The notes beneath the pieces are model-generated. The model was not told the DNA's origin. It did not search any database and saw nothing but the letters and a program-made list of their open reading frames with translations. Shown one piece after another: positions 50,005-59,663 of a stretch of DNA of 64,000 nucleotides (positions are counted from its first letter, which is position 1; the number at the start of each line of letters is the position of its first letter). The position numbers and the translations under genes were made by a program. This stretch comes from Mesorhizobium sp. B2-1-1 (GTDB lineage: Bacteria > Pseudomonadota > Alphaproteobacteria > Rhizobiales > Rhizobiaceae). The stretch lies in contig NZ_CP083954.1 of assembly GCF_006442975.2 (NCBI RefSeq), positions 1,867,501 through 1,931,500 of the forward strand, written 5' to 3'.

Positions 50005-50090
50005 GGGAATCTCCGGGCGTGTGCCCAAAGACTAGGCCGCCAGTCTTGCGCGGACCTTGCGGGCGGACGCAACCGGCAAGCGCGGCGAAC

Positions 50091-50750
50091 TTATCTGGAA
50101 AGCTCGATCACCTGGTTGGCGCTGGTGACCATCACCCATTTGCCGTTGCGTTGCTCGATCGACGACACCTTGTTGGAATCCGGCAGTATCGAGCCGCGCT
50201 GGACCATCCACAGCCCGGTGTCGTCCTCGATCATGGCGCGGCCATTGGCGACGTGGACCATGCGGAATTTGGTGACGTCGGCCGGAAAGGGCTGGTCATC
50301 TGGTGCCGGGGCGGCGCTGGGATCGTCCTGCACGGTTCCGGTGGCAAGCAGGTCGATATTGGCATTCGGAACGTCCTTGGCCGTCAGCGGCGCGCTGCGC
50401 TCGGCAACCACGCCGCCGCCCTCGCGTCCAGAATTGGTGCCGGTGCCGCCGAACTTGATTGCCTGGACGCCGAACTGTTCCTGATTGAAGAAGATATACC
50501 AGGGGAACAGCGCGCAGATCAGGCCGAGCGTGATGCCGAGCGCGGCGATGACGAAATCGCTGCGCCGGCCGGCCTTCTTGCCCAGCCTGGGAAACGCGGT
50601 CTTGGGCGGCTGCGGCCATTGCGGGGCGGCGAAGAGCCCGTCGATGGCCGAGTTGCGGCTGGCTTCGATCTCTTCTTCGGCTTTCGCCTCGGCGATCATT
50701 TCGCGCAGGATACGCTCGGTATGCTGGAGCTCAGTCCCCTTGTTCGGCAT
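50091..50750 (-). CDS. Conserved membrane-anchored protein between fliI and flgB
   Basis: A 219-residue protein with a cytoplasmic N-terminal part (residues 1-65, HTERILREMIAEAKAEEEIEASRNSAIDGLF), one membrane helix (about 66-88, FVIAALGITLGLICALFPWYIFF), a Gly/Ser-rich linker and a small C-terminal domain (KFRMVHVANGRAMIEDDTGLWMVQRGSILPDSNKVSSIEQRNGKWVMVTSANQVIEL). The last domain resembles the small beta domain seen in some secretion-associated proteins. It overlaps the end of fliI by 20 bp, so it is part of the export/rod operon. The function is unknown. Confidence 0.75.
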   Translation of the reverse strand: MPNKGTELQHTERILREMIAEAKAEEEIEASRNSAIDGLFAAPQWPQPPKTAFPRLGKKAGRRSDFVIAALGITLGLICALFPWYIFFNQEQFGVQAIKFGGTGTNSGREGGGVVAERSAPLTAKDVPNANIDLLATGTVQDDPSAAPAPDDQPFPADVTKFRMVHVANGRAMIEDDTGLWMVQRGSILPDSNKVSSIEQRNGKWVMVTSANQVIELSR

Positions 50751-52128
50751 TCTGCTTTCCCTTGAGATGGCGGGCGAGATCGGAGAACGGATCAGCGGAC
50801 GGGCGGTCCTTCGGCGATTGCATCAGCGCCTCGTAGATCAGGGGTACCTGGCGCACCGCCATATCGAGTTCCACGTCGGCGCCGCCCTGGTAGGCGCCGA
50901 GCAGGCGGATGTCGCGCGTGTCCTCGAAGCGGGAGATCATCGACTTCAGCCGCGTCACCAGCGCGCGCTGCTCGACGCTCCAGGCCTTGCCGGCCAGGCG
51001 TGATATGGACGACAGCGGATTGACCGGCGGATAGCGGCCCTGTTCGGCGATCGCGCGGTCGAGCACGACATGGCCGTCAAGGATGCCGCGCACGGAATCG
51101 GCCACCGGATCGTTGTGGTCGTCGCCGTCGACCAGCACGGAAATGATCGCGGTGATCGATCCTTTCCCTTCCACTCCCGGCCCGGCGCGTTCGAGCAGCT
51201 TCGGCAGCTCGGTGAAAACCGAAGCCGGATAGCCGCGCGCGACCGGCGGCTCACCCGTTCCCGTCGCCACTTCGCGCAGGGCGTGGGCAAAGCGGGTGAT
51301 CGAATCCAGCACCAGAAGCACGCGGTGGCCCTGGTCGCGAAAATGTTCGGCGACACGCATCGCGGTGTCCGGCGCCCGCCGGCGCATCATGGCGCTTTCG
51401 TCGCTGGTGGCGACGACGGCTACGGTCTTGGCCATGCTGTCGCCGATCGTGTCCTCGAGGAATTCGCGGACCTCGCGGCCGCGTTCGCCGATCAGCGCCA
51501 CGACCACGGTGTCGAAGGCGTCTGCGCCGGCGAGCATGGCCAGCAGCGTCGACTTGCCGACACCGGAACCGGCAAAGACGCCCATGCGCTGGCCGAAACA
51601 GAGCGGCGTGAAAATGTCGATGATCTTGACCCCGGTCATGAAGGCGGTGCCGACGCGCTGGCGCGCCATGGCGCCGGGCGTGGCGGCCCCGGACATGCCG
51701 TCGCCCCTGATCAATGGCGGGCCACCGTCGATCGCCCGGGTGAGCGCGTCGATCGTGCGGCCGCGCCACGAAGCATGCGGCGCCACGGCGAGCGGACCGC
51801 GACGGAAAACGGCGTCGCCTATGCCGGCATCGGCACTGCGTTCGAAGGGGGCCACGACAATCTCGTCGCGGCTGATCTTGACGATCTCGCCGCGGCGCGT
51901 GCCGGCATGGCCGCGCTGTTCGACAAGATCGCCCAGCCTGGCGAAATCCGAAAGGCCGCGCACCTTGTAATGCGTCGATGTGACTTCGGTGACGAGGCCG
52001 CCGCGTTTGAGCAGTCCCTCGGCATCGCTGAAGCGCCGCCATATCCGCTCCAGCGCGGCAAGCCGGTCTTCCGGCGTTGGCTGGGGCAGTCTTTCGGGTG
52101 CGCGCAGGGTTGGCTGGTCGAGCGACAT
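50731..52128 (-). CDS. fliI: Flagellar export ATPase FliI
   Basis: A 465-residue ATPase related to the F1 beta subunit. The Walker A is GSGVGKSTLL (about residues 180-189) and the Walker B VLLVLDSITRFAHALRE (about 270-286). GERGREVREFLED is the conserved segment between them. FliI energises unloading of export substrates together with FliH and FliJ. The C-terminal domain (RLKSMISRFEDTRDIRLLGAYQGGADVELDMAV) is complete. The gene follows flgF by one base. Confidence 0.95.
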   Translation of the reverse strand: MSLDQPTLRAPERLPQPTPEDRLAALERIWRRFSDAEGLLKRGGLVTEVTSTHYKVRGLSDFARLGDLVEQRGHAGTRRGEIVKISRDEIVVAPFERSADAGIGDAVFRRGPLAVAPHASWRGRTIDALTRAIDGGPPLIRGDGMSGAATPGAMARQRVGTAFMTGVKIIDIFTPLCFGQRMGVFAGSGVGKSTLLAMLAGADAFDTVVVALIGERGREVREFLEDTIGDSMAKTVAVVATSDESAMMRRRAPDTAMRVAEHFRDQGHRVLLVLDSITRFAHALREVATGTGEPPVARGYPASVFTELPKLLERAGPGVEGKGSITAIISVLVDGDDHNDPVADSVRGILDGHVVLDRAIAEQGRYPPVNPLSSISRLAGKAWSVEQRALVTRLKSMISRFEDTRDIRLLGAYQGGADVELDMAVRQVPLIYEALMQSPKDRPSADPFSDLARHLKGKQNAEQGD

Positions 52129-52129
52129 G

Positions 52130-52852
52130 CTACTTCGAGCCGAGCGTCTTGATCGCCTCGTCGGTGGAGGAGTCAGTCTGCCGCATCAGGGCGGCGGTGT
52201 TCTCGAAAGCGCGCTGGACCATGATCAGCCGCGTCATCTCCAGCACCGGATTGACGTTGGATTCCTCGACAAAGCCCTGGGCGACGCCGATATCGGCTCG
52301 ATCGGTCACCGGCTCGGGCGTGCGCGCCGGCACGATGCCGGAATTGCCGTAGCGCACGAAATTCTCACCCGGATCGAAATTGTACAGGCCGATGGAGCCT
52401 ACCAGCTGATCGTTCTGGCGCAACGATCCGTCGGCTCCGGCCTTGGGCGGGCCGTTGCGGGGGTCGAGCTGGATCGGTGCGCCGCCGGCGTCGAGCACGG
52501 GATGGCCCTCGACCGACATCAGCTCGCCATTCTCGTTCATCGAGAAGCGGCCATCGCGGGTCATGACGGTGCCGACCGGCGTCTCGATGGCGAACCAGGC
52601 GTCGCCCTGTATGGCGAAATCGAACGGATTGCCGGTCTCGGTCAGGGAGCCATGGGCGCCGGAAAGGTAGGTCTTGCCCGAGGAGGCGAAGGACACGGAT
52701 TTCGGCCCGGTGCCGGACACCACGTCCTCGAACTTCACGCCGGTGGCGCGAAAGCCGACGGTCGAGGCGTTGGCGACATTGTCGGCGATCGTGTCGAGCC
52801 GACGCTCGAGCGCGATCTGCGAGGAAAGGGCGACGTAGAGACTGTCCCGCAT
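52130..52852 (-). CDS. flgF: Rod protein FlgF
   Basis: A 240-residue protein that begins MRDSLYVALSSQIALERRLDTIADNVANASTVGFRATGVKFEDVV and ends ARTPEPVTDRADIGVAQGFVEESNVNPVLEMTRLIMVQRAFENTAALMRQTDSSTDEAIKTLGSK, the FlgF variant of the rod protein family. It forms part of the proximal rod. It lies 2 bp after the DUF1217 gene and 1 bp before fliI. Confidence 0.94.
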   Translation of the reverse strand: MRDSLYVALSSQIALERRLDTIADNVANASTVGFRATGVKFEDVVSGTGPKSVSFASSGKTYLSGAHGSLTETGNPFDFAIQGDAWFAIETPVGTVMTRDGRFSMNENGELMSVEGHPVLDAGGAPIQLDPRNGPPKAGADGSLRQNDQLVGSIGLYNFDPGENFVRYGNSGIVPARTPEPVTDRADIGVAQGFVEESNVNPVLEMTRLIMVQRAFENTAALMRQTDSSTDEAIKTLGSK

Positions 52853-52854
52853 GG

Positions 52855-54666
52855 TCAGAACTTCAACTTCTGCATGGCCATCATCAGGTCGGTGGAGATC
52901 CCCGCCGTGACCGGCTTGGCGAAGAGCACGCTGATCGACGACACGGCTGAAGAGGTCGGGTGGTTGATCTCGTACATGGAGGTGAAGCGGGTCAGGAACT
53001 TGCCGAGCTTTTCGGGGTCGGAGAAATCAGAAATGTCGAGCTTCTGCTCGAACAGCTGCGCCTGCTTGTCGACGTCGGCGGTGGCGAAGGAATCGGGCAA
53101 GCCGAGCACTGTGCGCACCACGCTGGCAAGAGCGGTGTCGGCGAGCACATCGTACCAGCTGGTGATATCAGGCGCCTTGCGCTGGAAATAGAGCGCCAGC
53201 CGTACGCCCTCGTTGGTTTGGCCGGCATCCTCCTCCAGCGTCTGGCGCATGTATTTGTCGACGGTCGGCTGCTGTGCCGGATTGGTCGTGGTGGCCGCTT
53301 CGCCGTATTGTTCGAAGTTGAAGGCGGAGGCGAGCCCGGCATAGGCTTTGTTGGTCATCTTGTTGGCGACGCTGTCGGGGTCGCGGACGCCACCGGCCAG
53401 AACGCTGCGGATGAGATCCTTCCTCTCTGTCGCCGGATCGAGCGCGTAGGCCGAGAGGGCATAATTGTACAAGCGGCTGTTGGCCATCAGATCGTCGATG
53501 GATTTCACGTTCGTGATGTTGGCCAGATAATATGCGGTCTCCGACTTGATGTAGTCCGCATTTGGCTTGATCAGGCCAAGCGCCGACCCTGTCGTGTAGA
53601 TTTTCGGCGTATCTTTCAGCACTGCGTCGCGCGTGGTCGTCTGATCGCCATATTGGGCAAAATCGAAGGCCGTGACGAAGTTGGCGTATCGTTTATCGGT
53701 CAGCTTGTTTGCAGGGCTGTTGGGATCGCTCACGCCGCCCTCGAGCATGGCGCGGATCTGCCGCGGGGTTTCGGTTGACGCATCCAGTCCATAGGACGCC
53801 ATGGCGAATGTAAGCAGGCGCTTGTCCGCCATGAGGTCGTCAATCGACTTCACCTTGGAAACGTTTGCCGCGTAGTAGTCGGCCTCGCCCTTGACGTACT
53901 GCGCGCTCGGCTTGACCAACGTCAGCCCGGCTCCGGCCATGTAGCCCTTAGGCACCGCCTGCTGGACGTTGTCGCGCGTGGTCGTCTGATCGCCATACTG
54001 GGCGAAGTCGAACCTCGAGACGAAGTTGGCGTAACTCTTGTCGGTCAGCTTGTTGGCGGGACTGTTGGGATCGCTGACGCCACCTTCGAGCATCGCCCTG
54101 ACCGTTGCGGCCGGTTCGGTTTCGGCGTCGAGCCCGAATGCGGCCATCGCGTATGTCAGCAGGCGGCTGTCGCCCATCAGGTCGTCGATCGACTTAACCT
54201 TGGAGATGTTGGTGACATAATAGGCGGTTTCGCTCTGATAGTAAGAGAAGCCCGCCTGCGAGGCGCCGATCTGGACTTGCAGCGCATAGTTGCCGGTCAC
54301 CAGCTGCTGCGCCTTGTTGTAAACGGTGGTATTGGCGCCGTTGGCTGCGAAGTTGAAGGCGCTGACAAATTCGGCGTAGCGCTTGTCGGTCAGCTTGTTG
54401 GCGAAACTGTCGGGGTCGGAAACGCCTTCCTTGAGCGCCTTGACCATGAACGCCTTGGCGTAAGCCATGTCTTCCAGGCCGTAGGCCTTCATGGCATATT
54501 TGAACAAACGGTCATTGTTGACGAAATCGTCGATCGATTTCACCTTGGTGATGTTGTCCAGATAATATTTGGTGTCGCGATCGACCGTCGGCTGCTTTTC
54601 GATGCGGTCGATCGACTTGTCGATGTCCCTGGTGATCAACTGGTAGCTGGTATAGGTACTGAGCAA
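52855..54666 (-). CDS. DUF1217 repeat protein of the flagellar locus
   Basis: A 603-residue protein from TTG 54666, which has GGAGG seven bases upstream. It consists of four similar units (residues about 31-115, 146-230, 262-346, 377-461) and a diverged fifth (about 475-570), on a period of about 115 residues. Each unit has KVKSIDDLM, then RLLTYAMAAFGLD, an EGGVSDPNSPANKLTDK box and a YANFVSAFDFAQYGDQTTT end. DUF1217 proteins are usually found in flagellar loci of alphaproteobacteria, but the function is unknown. No signal peptide is visible, as for proteins exported by the flagellar system. It heads the operon with flgF and fliI. Confidence 0.85.
   Translation of the reverse strand: MLSTYTSYQLITRDIDKSIDRIEKQPTVDRDTKYYLDNITKVKSIDDFVNNDRLFKYAMKAYGLEDMAYAKAFMVKALKEGVSDPDSFANKLTDKRYAEFVSAFNFAANGANTTVYNKAQQLVTGNYALQVQIGASQAGFSYYQSETAYYVTNISKVKSIDDLMGDSRLLTYAMAAFGLDAETEPAATVRAMLEGGVSDPNSPANKLTDKSYANFVSRFDFAQYGDQTTTRDNVQQAVPKGYMAGAGLTLVKPSAQYVKGEADYYAANVSKVKSIDDLMADKRLLTFAMASYGLDASTETPRQIRAMLEGGVSDPNSPANKLTDKRYANFVTAFDFAQYGDQTTTRDAVLKDTPKIYTTGSALGLIKPNADYIKSETAYYLANITNVKSIDDLMANSRLYNYALSAYALDPATERKDLIRSVLAGGVRDPDSVANKMTNKAYAGLASAFNFEQYGEAATTTNPAQQPTVDKYMRQTLEEDAGQTNEGVRLALYFQRKAPDITSWYDVLADTALASVVRTVLGLPDSFATADVDKQAQLFEQKLDISDFSDPEKLGKFLTRFTSMYEINHPTSSAVSSISVLFAKPVTAGISTDLMMAMQKLKF
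53284..54576 (-). repeat. Tandem intragenic repeats of the DUF1217 unit
   Basis: Four units at about 54576-54322, 54231-53977, 53883-53629 and 53538-53284 encode the same motif series. Units 2 and 3 are most alike (EGGVSDPNSPANKLTDK and FAQYGDQTTTRD are identical), so their duplication is the most recent. Confidence 0.8.
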
Positions 54667-54823
54667 GGACGCGCCTCCGGCCGAAGCTATGCCAGCACAA
54701 TAGACTCACTTCCTTGCGCGAAACTGAATCGCGCCAATCGGCTCGATGCCGCTCCGATTCAAGCCTCACACAAGGCACGGGGACTATTCCTTGCAGCTGA
54801 CTTGAAATGCGGAAGGACCTCTC

Positions 54824-55699
54824 GTGGGCATTCTGATTGGACTGGTGGTGACGCTCGGCTGCGTCCTTGGCGGCTTCATGGCCATGGGCGGGCATCTGCA
54901 TGTGCTGATGCAGCCCTGGGAAGCGGTGGTTATCTGCGGCGCCGCACTCGGCACCTTCCTCGTCGCCAATCCGATGAAAACGGTCAAGGACACCGGCAGG
55001 GGCATCCTCGAAGCCTTCAAGCAGGCCGTGCCGAAGGAGCAGGATTATCTGGAAACGCTCGGCGTGCTGCACAGCCTGATGCGTGAACTGCGTTCGAAGT
55101 CGCGCAGCGAGGTCGAGGCCCATATCGACAATCCCGAGGAATCGGCGATCTTCCAGGCATTCCCCACCGTGCTGAAGAACCACGACCTGACGCATTTCAT
55201 CTGCGACTATTGCCGGATCATCATCATCGGCAACGCCCGTTCGCACGAGATCGAGGCGCTGATGGATGAGGAAATCCAGACCATCAAGTCCGACAAGATG
55301 AAAGCCTACCACGCGCTGGTGGCGGTCGGCGACGGCCTGCCGGCGCTCGGCATCGTCGCCGCCGTGCTCGGCGTGGTCAAGGCGATGGGCGCGCTCGACC
55401 AGTCGCCGGAAATCCTTGGCGGCCTGATCGGCGCCGCCCTCGTCGGTACCTTCCTCGGCATCTTCCTGTCTTACGCGGTGGTCGGGCCCGTCGCCACCAA
55501 GATCAAGACGGTGCGCGAGAAGAAGAACCGCCTCTACATTATCGTCAAGCAGACGTTGCTCGCCTATATGAACGGCGCCCTGCCGCAGGTGGCGATCGAG
55601 TTCGGCCGCAAGACCATATCGTCCTATGAGCGGCCGACCATCGACGCCGTCGAGCAGAGCACGATGAACACCGGCTCCGCCGAGAAAAGGGCCGCCTGA
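54824..55699 (+). CDS. motA: Flagellar stator protein MotA
   Basis: A 291-residue protein from GTG 54824, with GGAAGGA (54811-54817) six bases upstream. It has four membrane helices (about residues 2-22, 33-52, 170-190 and 200-222) and the conserved cytoplasmic loop with charged residues that contact FliG ([33 protein letters not shown]). The segment [60 protein letters not shown] holds helices 3 and 4. It heads the plus-strand operon with fliM, fliN, fliG and flhB. Confidence 0.95.
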   Translation: MGILIGLVVTLGCVLGGFMAMGGHLHVLMQPWEAVVICGAALGTFLVANPMKTVKDTGRGILEAFKQAVPKEQDYLETLGVLHSLMRELRSKSRSEVEAHIDNPEESAIFQAFPTVLKNHDLTHFICDYCRIIIIGNARSHEIEALMDEEIQTIKSDKMKAYHALVAVGDGLPALGIVAAVLGVVKAMGALDQSPEILGGLIGAALVGTFLGIFLSYAVVGPVATKIKTVREKKNRLYIIVKQTLLAYMNGALPQVAIEFGRKTISSYERPTIDAVEQSTMNTGSAEKRAA

Positions 55700-55731
55700 G
55701 CGATGCGCGACAGATCGGTGCCGACATTGTC

Positions 55732-56679
55732 ATGACCAGTCCCGGCAGTCCCTCACAAGCGCGCTCGCTGATCATCGAGCGCCTGGTCGGCGACAGCGGC
55801 GAGGCCGCCCAGGTCATCGGCACCGGCCGGGGCATGGCAGAGCGCGCTGCGCCGCTGCTGCAGAAGAGCCTGACCAGTGAGCTTGGAGTTCCGGTCACCG
55901 TCGATCTCAGGGGCGTCGAGGTCAGCCGCGTCGCGGAGGCCCGCTCCCGTGCCGGCGATACGTTTGCCATGACCATCGTTGCGTCAGCCACGTCCTCCGA
56001 TGCCATGACCCTGGTGATCGATGCGCCGGCGATCGCGGTCACGCTTTGCACGCTGTTCGGCGGCGACCCGGAGATGCCGGCATCGCCGATAGAGCGTGAT
56101 CTGTCGCAGATCGAGGTCGATGTTTCGACCATGGTGTTCCAGCAGGTCGCGCAGGCACTGAACGGATCGGGGCGACGGTCGCTCGACCTGCGCCTGCCAG
56201 TGCCGCGGGCGATGTCGGGCACCGAAGCCAAACGACACGTGTTGCGCGATGGCGCTGCAATCCGCATCGTCTTTGGCATCTCGACGCCGGCCGACAGCGG
56301 CACCGTCACGGTTACGATGCCGCAGCGTGTCGTGCTGGCCAGCCGGGACAGCGCTGCCGCCGGCGGGGAGAACGATCAGGGCGCCAGCTGGCGCGCGCGC
56401 TTTTCGGAAGAAGTGATGCGCTCCACGGTGGCGCTCGAGGCGACCATGCCGCTGGCCCGACTGACGCTCGGCGATCTTGCCGATTTCGAAATTGGCCAGA
56501 TCATCGAATTCGAAGAAACGGCGCAATCGCAAGCGCGTCTCGGCGCGCGCGGCAAGACGCTGTTCGTATGCGAGTTCGGCAAGCTGGGACAGAATTACAC
56601 CGTCCGGATCAAGCATCCCTATGATGCCGGACAGGATTTTATCGACGGGCTCATGCCGGCTGGTGCCGGGCACGCCTGA
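55732..56679 (+). CDS. fliM: Flagellar motor switch protein FliM
   Basis: A 315-residue protein with the CheC-like middle domain (about residues 40-200) and the C-terminal SpoA domain (about 225-310, [68 protein letters not shown]). The N-terminal EIDALL motif that binds CheY-P in enterobacteria is not recognisable, as in other rhizobia. FliM is part of the C ring. It starts 32 bp after motA. Confidence 0.9.
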   Translation: MTSPGSPSQARSLIIERLVGDSGEAAQVIGTGRGMAERAAPLLQKSLTSELGVPVTVDLRGVEVSRVAEARSRAGDTFAMTIVASATSSDAMTLVIDAPAIAVTLCTLFGGDPEMPASPIERDLSQIEVDVSTMVFQQVAQALNGSGRRSLDLRLPVPRAMSGTEAKRHVLRDGAAIRIVFGISTPADSGTVTVTMPQRVVLASRDSAAAGGENDQGASWRARFSEEVMRSTVALEATMPLARLTLGDLADFEIGQIIEFEETAQSQARLGARGKTLFVCEFGKLGQNYTVRIKHPYDAGQDFIDGLMPAGAGHA

Positions 56680-56696
56680 GCTTTTGGAGACGATGC

Positions 56697-57083
56697 ATGG
56701 CCAAGACCAAGGCAGAAGCCGAAATCGACCAGCCGGACGAGCAGCTCGACCGCGCCATCGAGGAATTGCGCGGGGTTCTGCATGAAGAGGAACAGCGCCC
56801 CGATATTGCGTTCAAGGCCGCGTCCGCTGCCAATTCGAGCGTCATCATGAATATCCCCGTCGACGTCCAGATCATCCTCGGCAGCACCGAGATGCCGGTG
56901 TCCGACCTGATGGCGCTGCAGAAGGGCTCCACGGTGGCGCTCAACCGCCGCATCGGCGAACCGGTCGACGTGGTGGTCAACGGCCGCAGAATAGCGCGCG
57001 GCGAGATCACCGTGCTCGAAAGCGACCCGTCGCGCTTCGGCATCAGGCTGACCGAAATCATCGCCGGCACGAAGGGCGCGTGA
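56697..57083 (+). CDS. fliN: Flagellar motor switch protein FliN
   Basis: A 128-residue protein with a charged N-terminal part ([34 protein letters not shown]) and one SpoA domain (about 50-125, [72 protein letters not shown]). It forms the base of the C ring. GGAG at 56685-56688 is eight bases before its ATG. Confidence 0.95.
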   Translation: MAKTKAEAEIDQPDEQLDRAIEELRGVLHEEEQRPDIAFKAASAANSSVIMNIPVDVQIILGSTEMPVSDLMALQKGSTVALNRRIGEPVDVVVNGRRIARGEITVLESDPSRFGIRLTEIIAGTKGA

Positions 57084-57126
57084 AGATGCGTCGCGGGTCT
57101 TGCCGGCGGCAGCGGGAGCGAAAGGC

Positions 57127-58140
57127 ATGACGACGTCCCTTTCCCTGACGCGTCCGCAGAAGGCGGCCGCCATACTGGTGGCGATGGGCAAGCCGTCGGC
57201 CAGCCGCCTCTTGAAATTCTTCAAGCAGGAGGAATTGAAGGCGCTTATCGAGGGCGCCCGGCTGCTCAGGACCATTCCGCAAGGCGATCTCGAGCGCATC
57301 GTCGCCGAGTTCGAGGCGGAGTTCACCGAAGGGGCGGGACTGCTCGATTCCGCCGACAGGATGGACACCATCCTCAATGAATCGCTGTCACCGGAAGAGA
57401 TGAGCGCGATCATGGGTGACAAGAAATTCGAGGTTGCGCCGGAAGGTCCGCCGCCGATCTGGCCCGAGCTCGAGAAGCTCGAGCCGGTGCGGCTTGGTAC
57501 TTTCCTGGCCGGTGAACATCCGCAGACTGCGGCCATGGTGCTGTCGAAGCTGGCGCCGCAGGCGGCGGCGAGCGTGCTGTTGACGTTGAGCAAGCTGACG
57601 CGCGGCGAGATCATCAAGCGCATGGTGACGATGGCCAATGTTCCCGACGCCGCCAGCAGGATCGTCGAAAACCGGCTGCGCACCAGCGTGCTGGCGGAAA
57701 CCGCGACCAAGGATACATCGGCCGGACAGGCGCGCGTCGCCAGCGTTCTCAACGAATTGGACAAGCCGCTGCTCGAGGAGGTCATGCAGGACCTGGAGGC
57801 CGCCGGCACGCCCGATCTCGACGGCGTCCGGGCTCGGCTGTTCGCCTTCGACGATTTGCCGCTGCTTACCCAGAAAGCGCGCGTGCTTCTATTCGACGGG
57901 CTGTCCACCGAACTGGTCACGCTGGCGCTGCGCGGCACTTCGGCGATCCTTGCCGAAGCGGCGCTGTCGGCGATCGGCGCGCGCTCGCGGCGCATGATCG
58001 AAGCCGAACTCGGACAAGGATCCGAAGGGGTCCCCCTCGCCGACATCATGGCGGCGCGCAAGACGATCGTGACGACGACAATCCGGCTGGCGCGCGAAGG
58101 CGCGTTCGAGCTTCCCGCGACCCAGAACGCCGCCGCCTAA
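57127..58140 (+). CDS. fliG: Flagellar motor switch protein FliG
   Basis: A 337-residue protein from ATG 57127, chosen because GGGAG is upstream and the start SLTRPQKAAAILVAMGKPSASRLLKFF is typical. The EHPQT motif of the middle domain is in FLAGEHPQTAAMVLSKLAPQAAASVLLTL. The C-terminal domain includes the charged helix (LFAFDDLPLLTQKARVLLFDGLSTELVTLALRG) that meets MotA. It links the MS ring to the stator. It is 43 bp after fliN. Confidence 0.95.
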   Translation: MTTSLSLTRPQKAAAILVAMGKPSASRLLKFFKQEELKALIEGARLLRTIPQGDLERIVAEFEAEFTEGAGLLDSADRMDTILNESLSPEEMSAIMGDKKFEVAPEGPPPIWPELEKLEPVRLGTFLAGEHPQTAAMVLSKLAPQAAASVLLTLSKLTRGEIIKRMVTMANVPDAASRIVENRLRTSVLAETATKDTSAGQARVASVLNELDKPLLEEVMQDLEAAGTPDLDGVRARLFAFDDLPLLTQKARVLLFDGLSTELVTLALRGTSAILAEAALSAIGARSRRMIEAELGQGSEGVPLADIMAARKTIVTTTIRLAREGAFELPATQNAAA

Positions 58141-58149
58141 GGCCGGATC

Positions 58150-59232
58150 ATGGCAGAGGCGGTCGACAAGGATTCCAAAACCGAAGAAGCGACGGAAAAG
58201 AAGATCCGCGACACCATCGAACAGGGCAAGCTGCCTCATTCGAGGGAGACCGCGCTCCTGGCCTCCTTCGTCGCCATACTGGTGTTCACCGTCTTCTACG
58301 CCAAGGATGCCATTGTCGATCTCGGCATGTTCCTGTCGATGTTCCTGGAGAAGCCGGAAGCCTGGCCCATGGACACCGAGACCGACGTCATCGCGCTCTA
58401 CAAGATCGTCATGCTGGAGGTGGGCCGTGCCATCCTCAGCCTGCTGGTGCTCCTGACCATCGCCGGCATCGGCGCCTCGGTGTTCCAGAACATGCCGCAA
58501 TTCGTCGGCGAACGCATCAGGCCGCAGCTGTCGCGCATCTCGATCGTCAAGGGCTGGAACAGGCTGTTCGGGGTGCAGGGCTGGGTCGAGTTCCTGAAGG
58601 CGCTCGGCAAGGTGGGCTTCGCCATCGTCGTGCTCGCCTTCACGCTGTCCGAGGATCACCGCAAGCTGCTCGCCGGCATGATCACCAATCCCGTCGCCTT
58701 CGGCCTCGTCATCCGCGGCATCGCGGTCGACATACTGGTGGCGATCGTCTTCGTCATGGGCCTGATCGCGGCGATCGACATCGTTTGGTCGCGCTTCCAC
58801 TGGAAGCAGGACCTGCGCATGAGCAAGCAGGAGGTCAAGGACGAGTTCAAGCAGTCCGAGGGTGACCCGATCGTTAAGTCGCGGCTGCGCTCGCTGGCGC
58901 GCGACCGCGCTCGCAAGCGGATGATGACGGCGGTGCCGCGCGCGACGTTGATCATCGCCAACCCGACGCACTTCTCGATCGCGCTGAAATATGTGCGCGA
59001 CGAGGATTCGGCACCGTTGGTGCTGGCCAAGGGGCAGGATCTGGTGGCGCTCAAGATCCGCGAAATCGCGCGCGAGCACAACATCCCGATCTTCGAGGAC
59101 GTGGCGCTCGCCCGCTCCATGTACAAGCAAGTTTCGGTCGATAGTGTGATCCCGTCGCAATTCTACCAGGCCGTCGCCGAACTGGTGCGGATCGTCTACT
59201 CGAAAAAGGCTGAGCGCAGACAGATTTCATGA
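58150..59232 (+). CDS. flhB: Flagellar export specificity switch FlhB
   Basis: A 360-residue protein with four membrane helices (residues about 35-210) and a cytoplasmic autocleavage domain. The NPTH motif is at residues 271-274 (LIIANPTHFSIALKY); cleavage is expected between N271 and P272. The start EATEKKIRDTIEQGKLPHSRE is typical. FlhB changes export from hook to filament substrates with FliK. It follows fliG by 9 bp and overlaps the next gene by 4 bp. Confidence 0.95.
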   Translation: MAEAVDKDSKTEEATEKKIRDTIEQGKLPHSRETALLASFVAILVFTVFYAKDAIVDLGMFLSMFLEKPEAWPMDTETDVIALYKIVMLEVGRAILSLLVLLTIAGIGASVFQNMPQFVGERIRPQLSRISIVKGWNRLFGVQGWVEFLKALGKVGFAIVVLAFTLSEDHRKLLAGMITNPVAFGLVIRGIAVDILVAIVFVMGLIAAIDIVWSRFHWKQDLRMSKQEVKDEFKQSEGDPIVKSRLRSLARDRARKRMMTAVPRATLIIANPTHFSIALKYVRDEDSAPLVLAKGQDLVALKIREIAREHNIPIFEDVALARSMYKQVSVDSVIPSQFYQAVAELVRIVYSKKAERRQIS

Positions 59233-59663
59233 ACCGCCAACCGCACGCCAACTCCCGCGAGATCATCGTCGCCAGCGCCATCGAGCAAGTCGTGGCGGAG
59301 CTCAGGCTGATCGATGTCGCCGATTATATCGCCTTCATCCGGCTGGAGCATTTCGCCTGCCTGTCGGACCTGGTCGATTCCGCGGCGGAGCTGTTCTTCA
59401 AGCCGGGCACGCTGAGGCTCGGCCATGGCGGCGAGGCTCATGTCGACTGGAGCGGTAGCCCGCGCATCGTGCTCGATCTCGAGCTTCGGCCGCCCGGCGT
59501 CACCGTCTATTTCCAGCTGACGCTGAGCGAAAAAGGCGCCTCGGTCGCGGTCAACTACGTGTCGTTCGAAAAGCCCGGCGAGGACCCCGAGCACAACACC
59601 GCCCTGCTCGAGGCGGTGGTCGAACAGGCTCGTATCCGCAAGGTCGAGCCGCTGGCGTTCTAA
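59229..59663 (+). CDS. Conserved protein after flhB
   Basis: A 144-residue cytoplasmic-type protein without a signal peptide or helix. It has a helical first half (IIVASAIEQVVAELRLIDVADYIAFIRLEHFACLSDLVDSAAELFFKPGTLRLG) and a strand-rich second half (AHVDWSGSPRIVLDLELRPPGVTVYFQLTLSEKGASVAVNYVSFE). It overlaps flhB by 4 bp and is thus translated with it. Its position after flhB suggests a flagellar role, but I recognise no family. The stop directly abuts the visR stop on the other strand. Confidence 0.75.
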   Translation: MNRQPHANSREIIVASAIEQVVAELRLIDVADYIAFIRLEHFACLSDLVDSAAELFFKPGTLRLGHGGEAHVDWSGSPRIVLDLELRPPGVTVYFQLTLSEKGASVAVNYVSFEKPGEDPEHNTALLEAVVEQARIRKVEPLAF

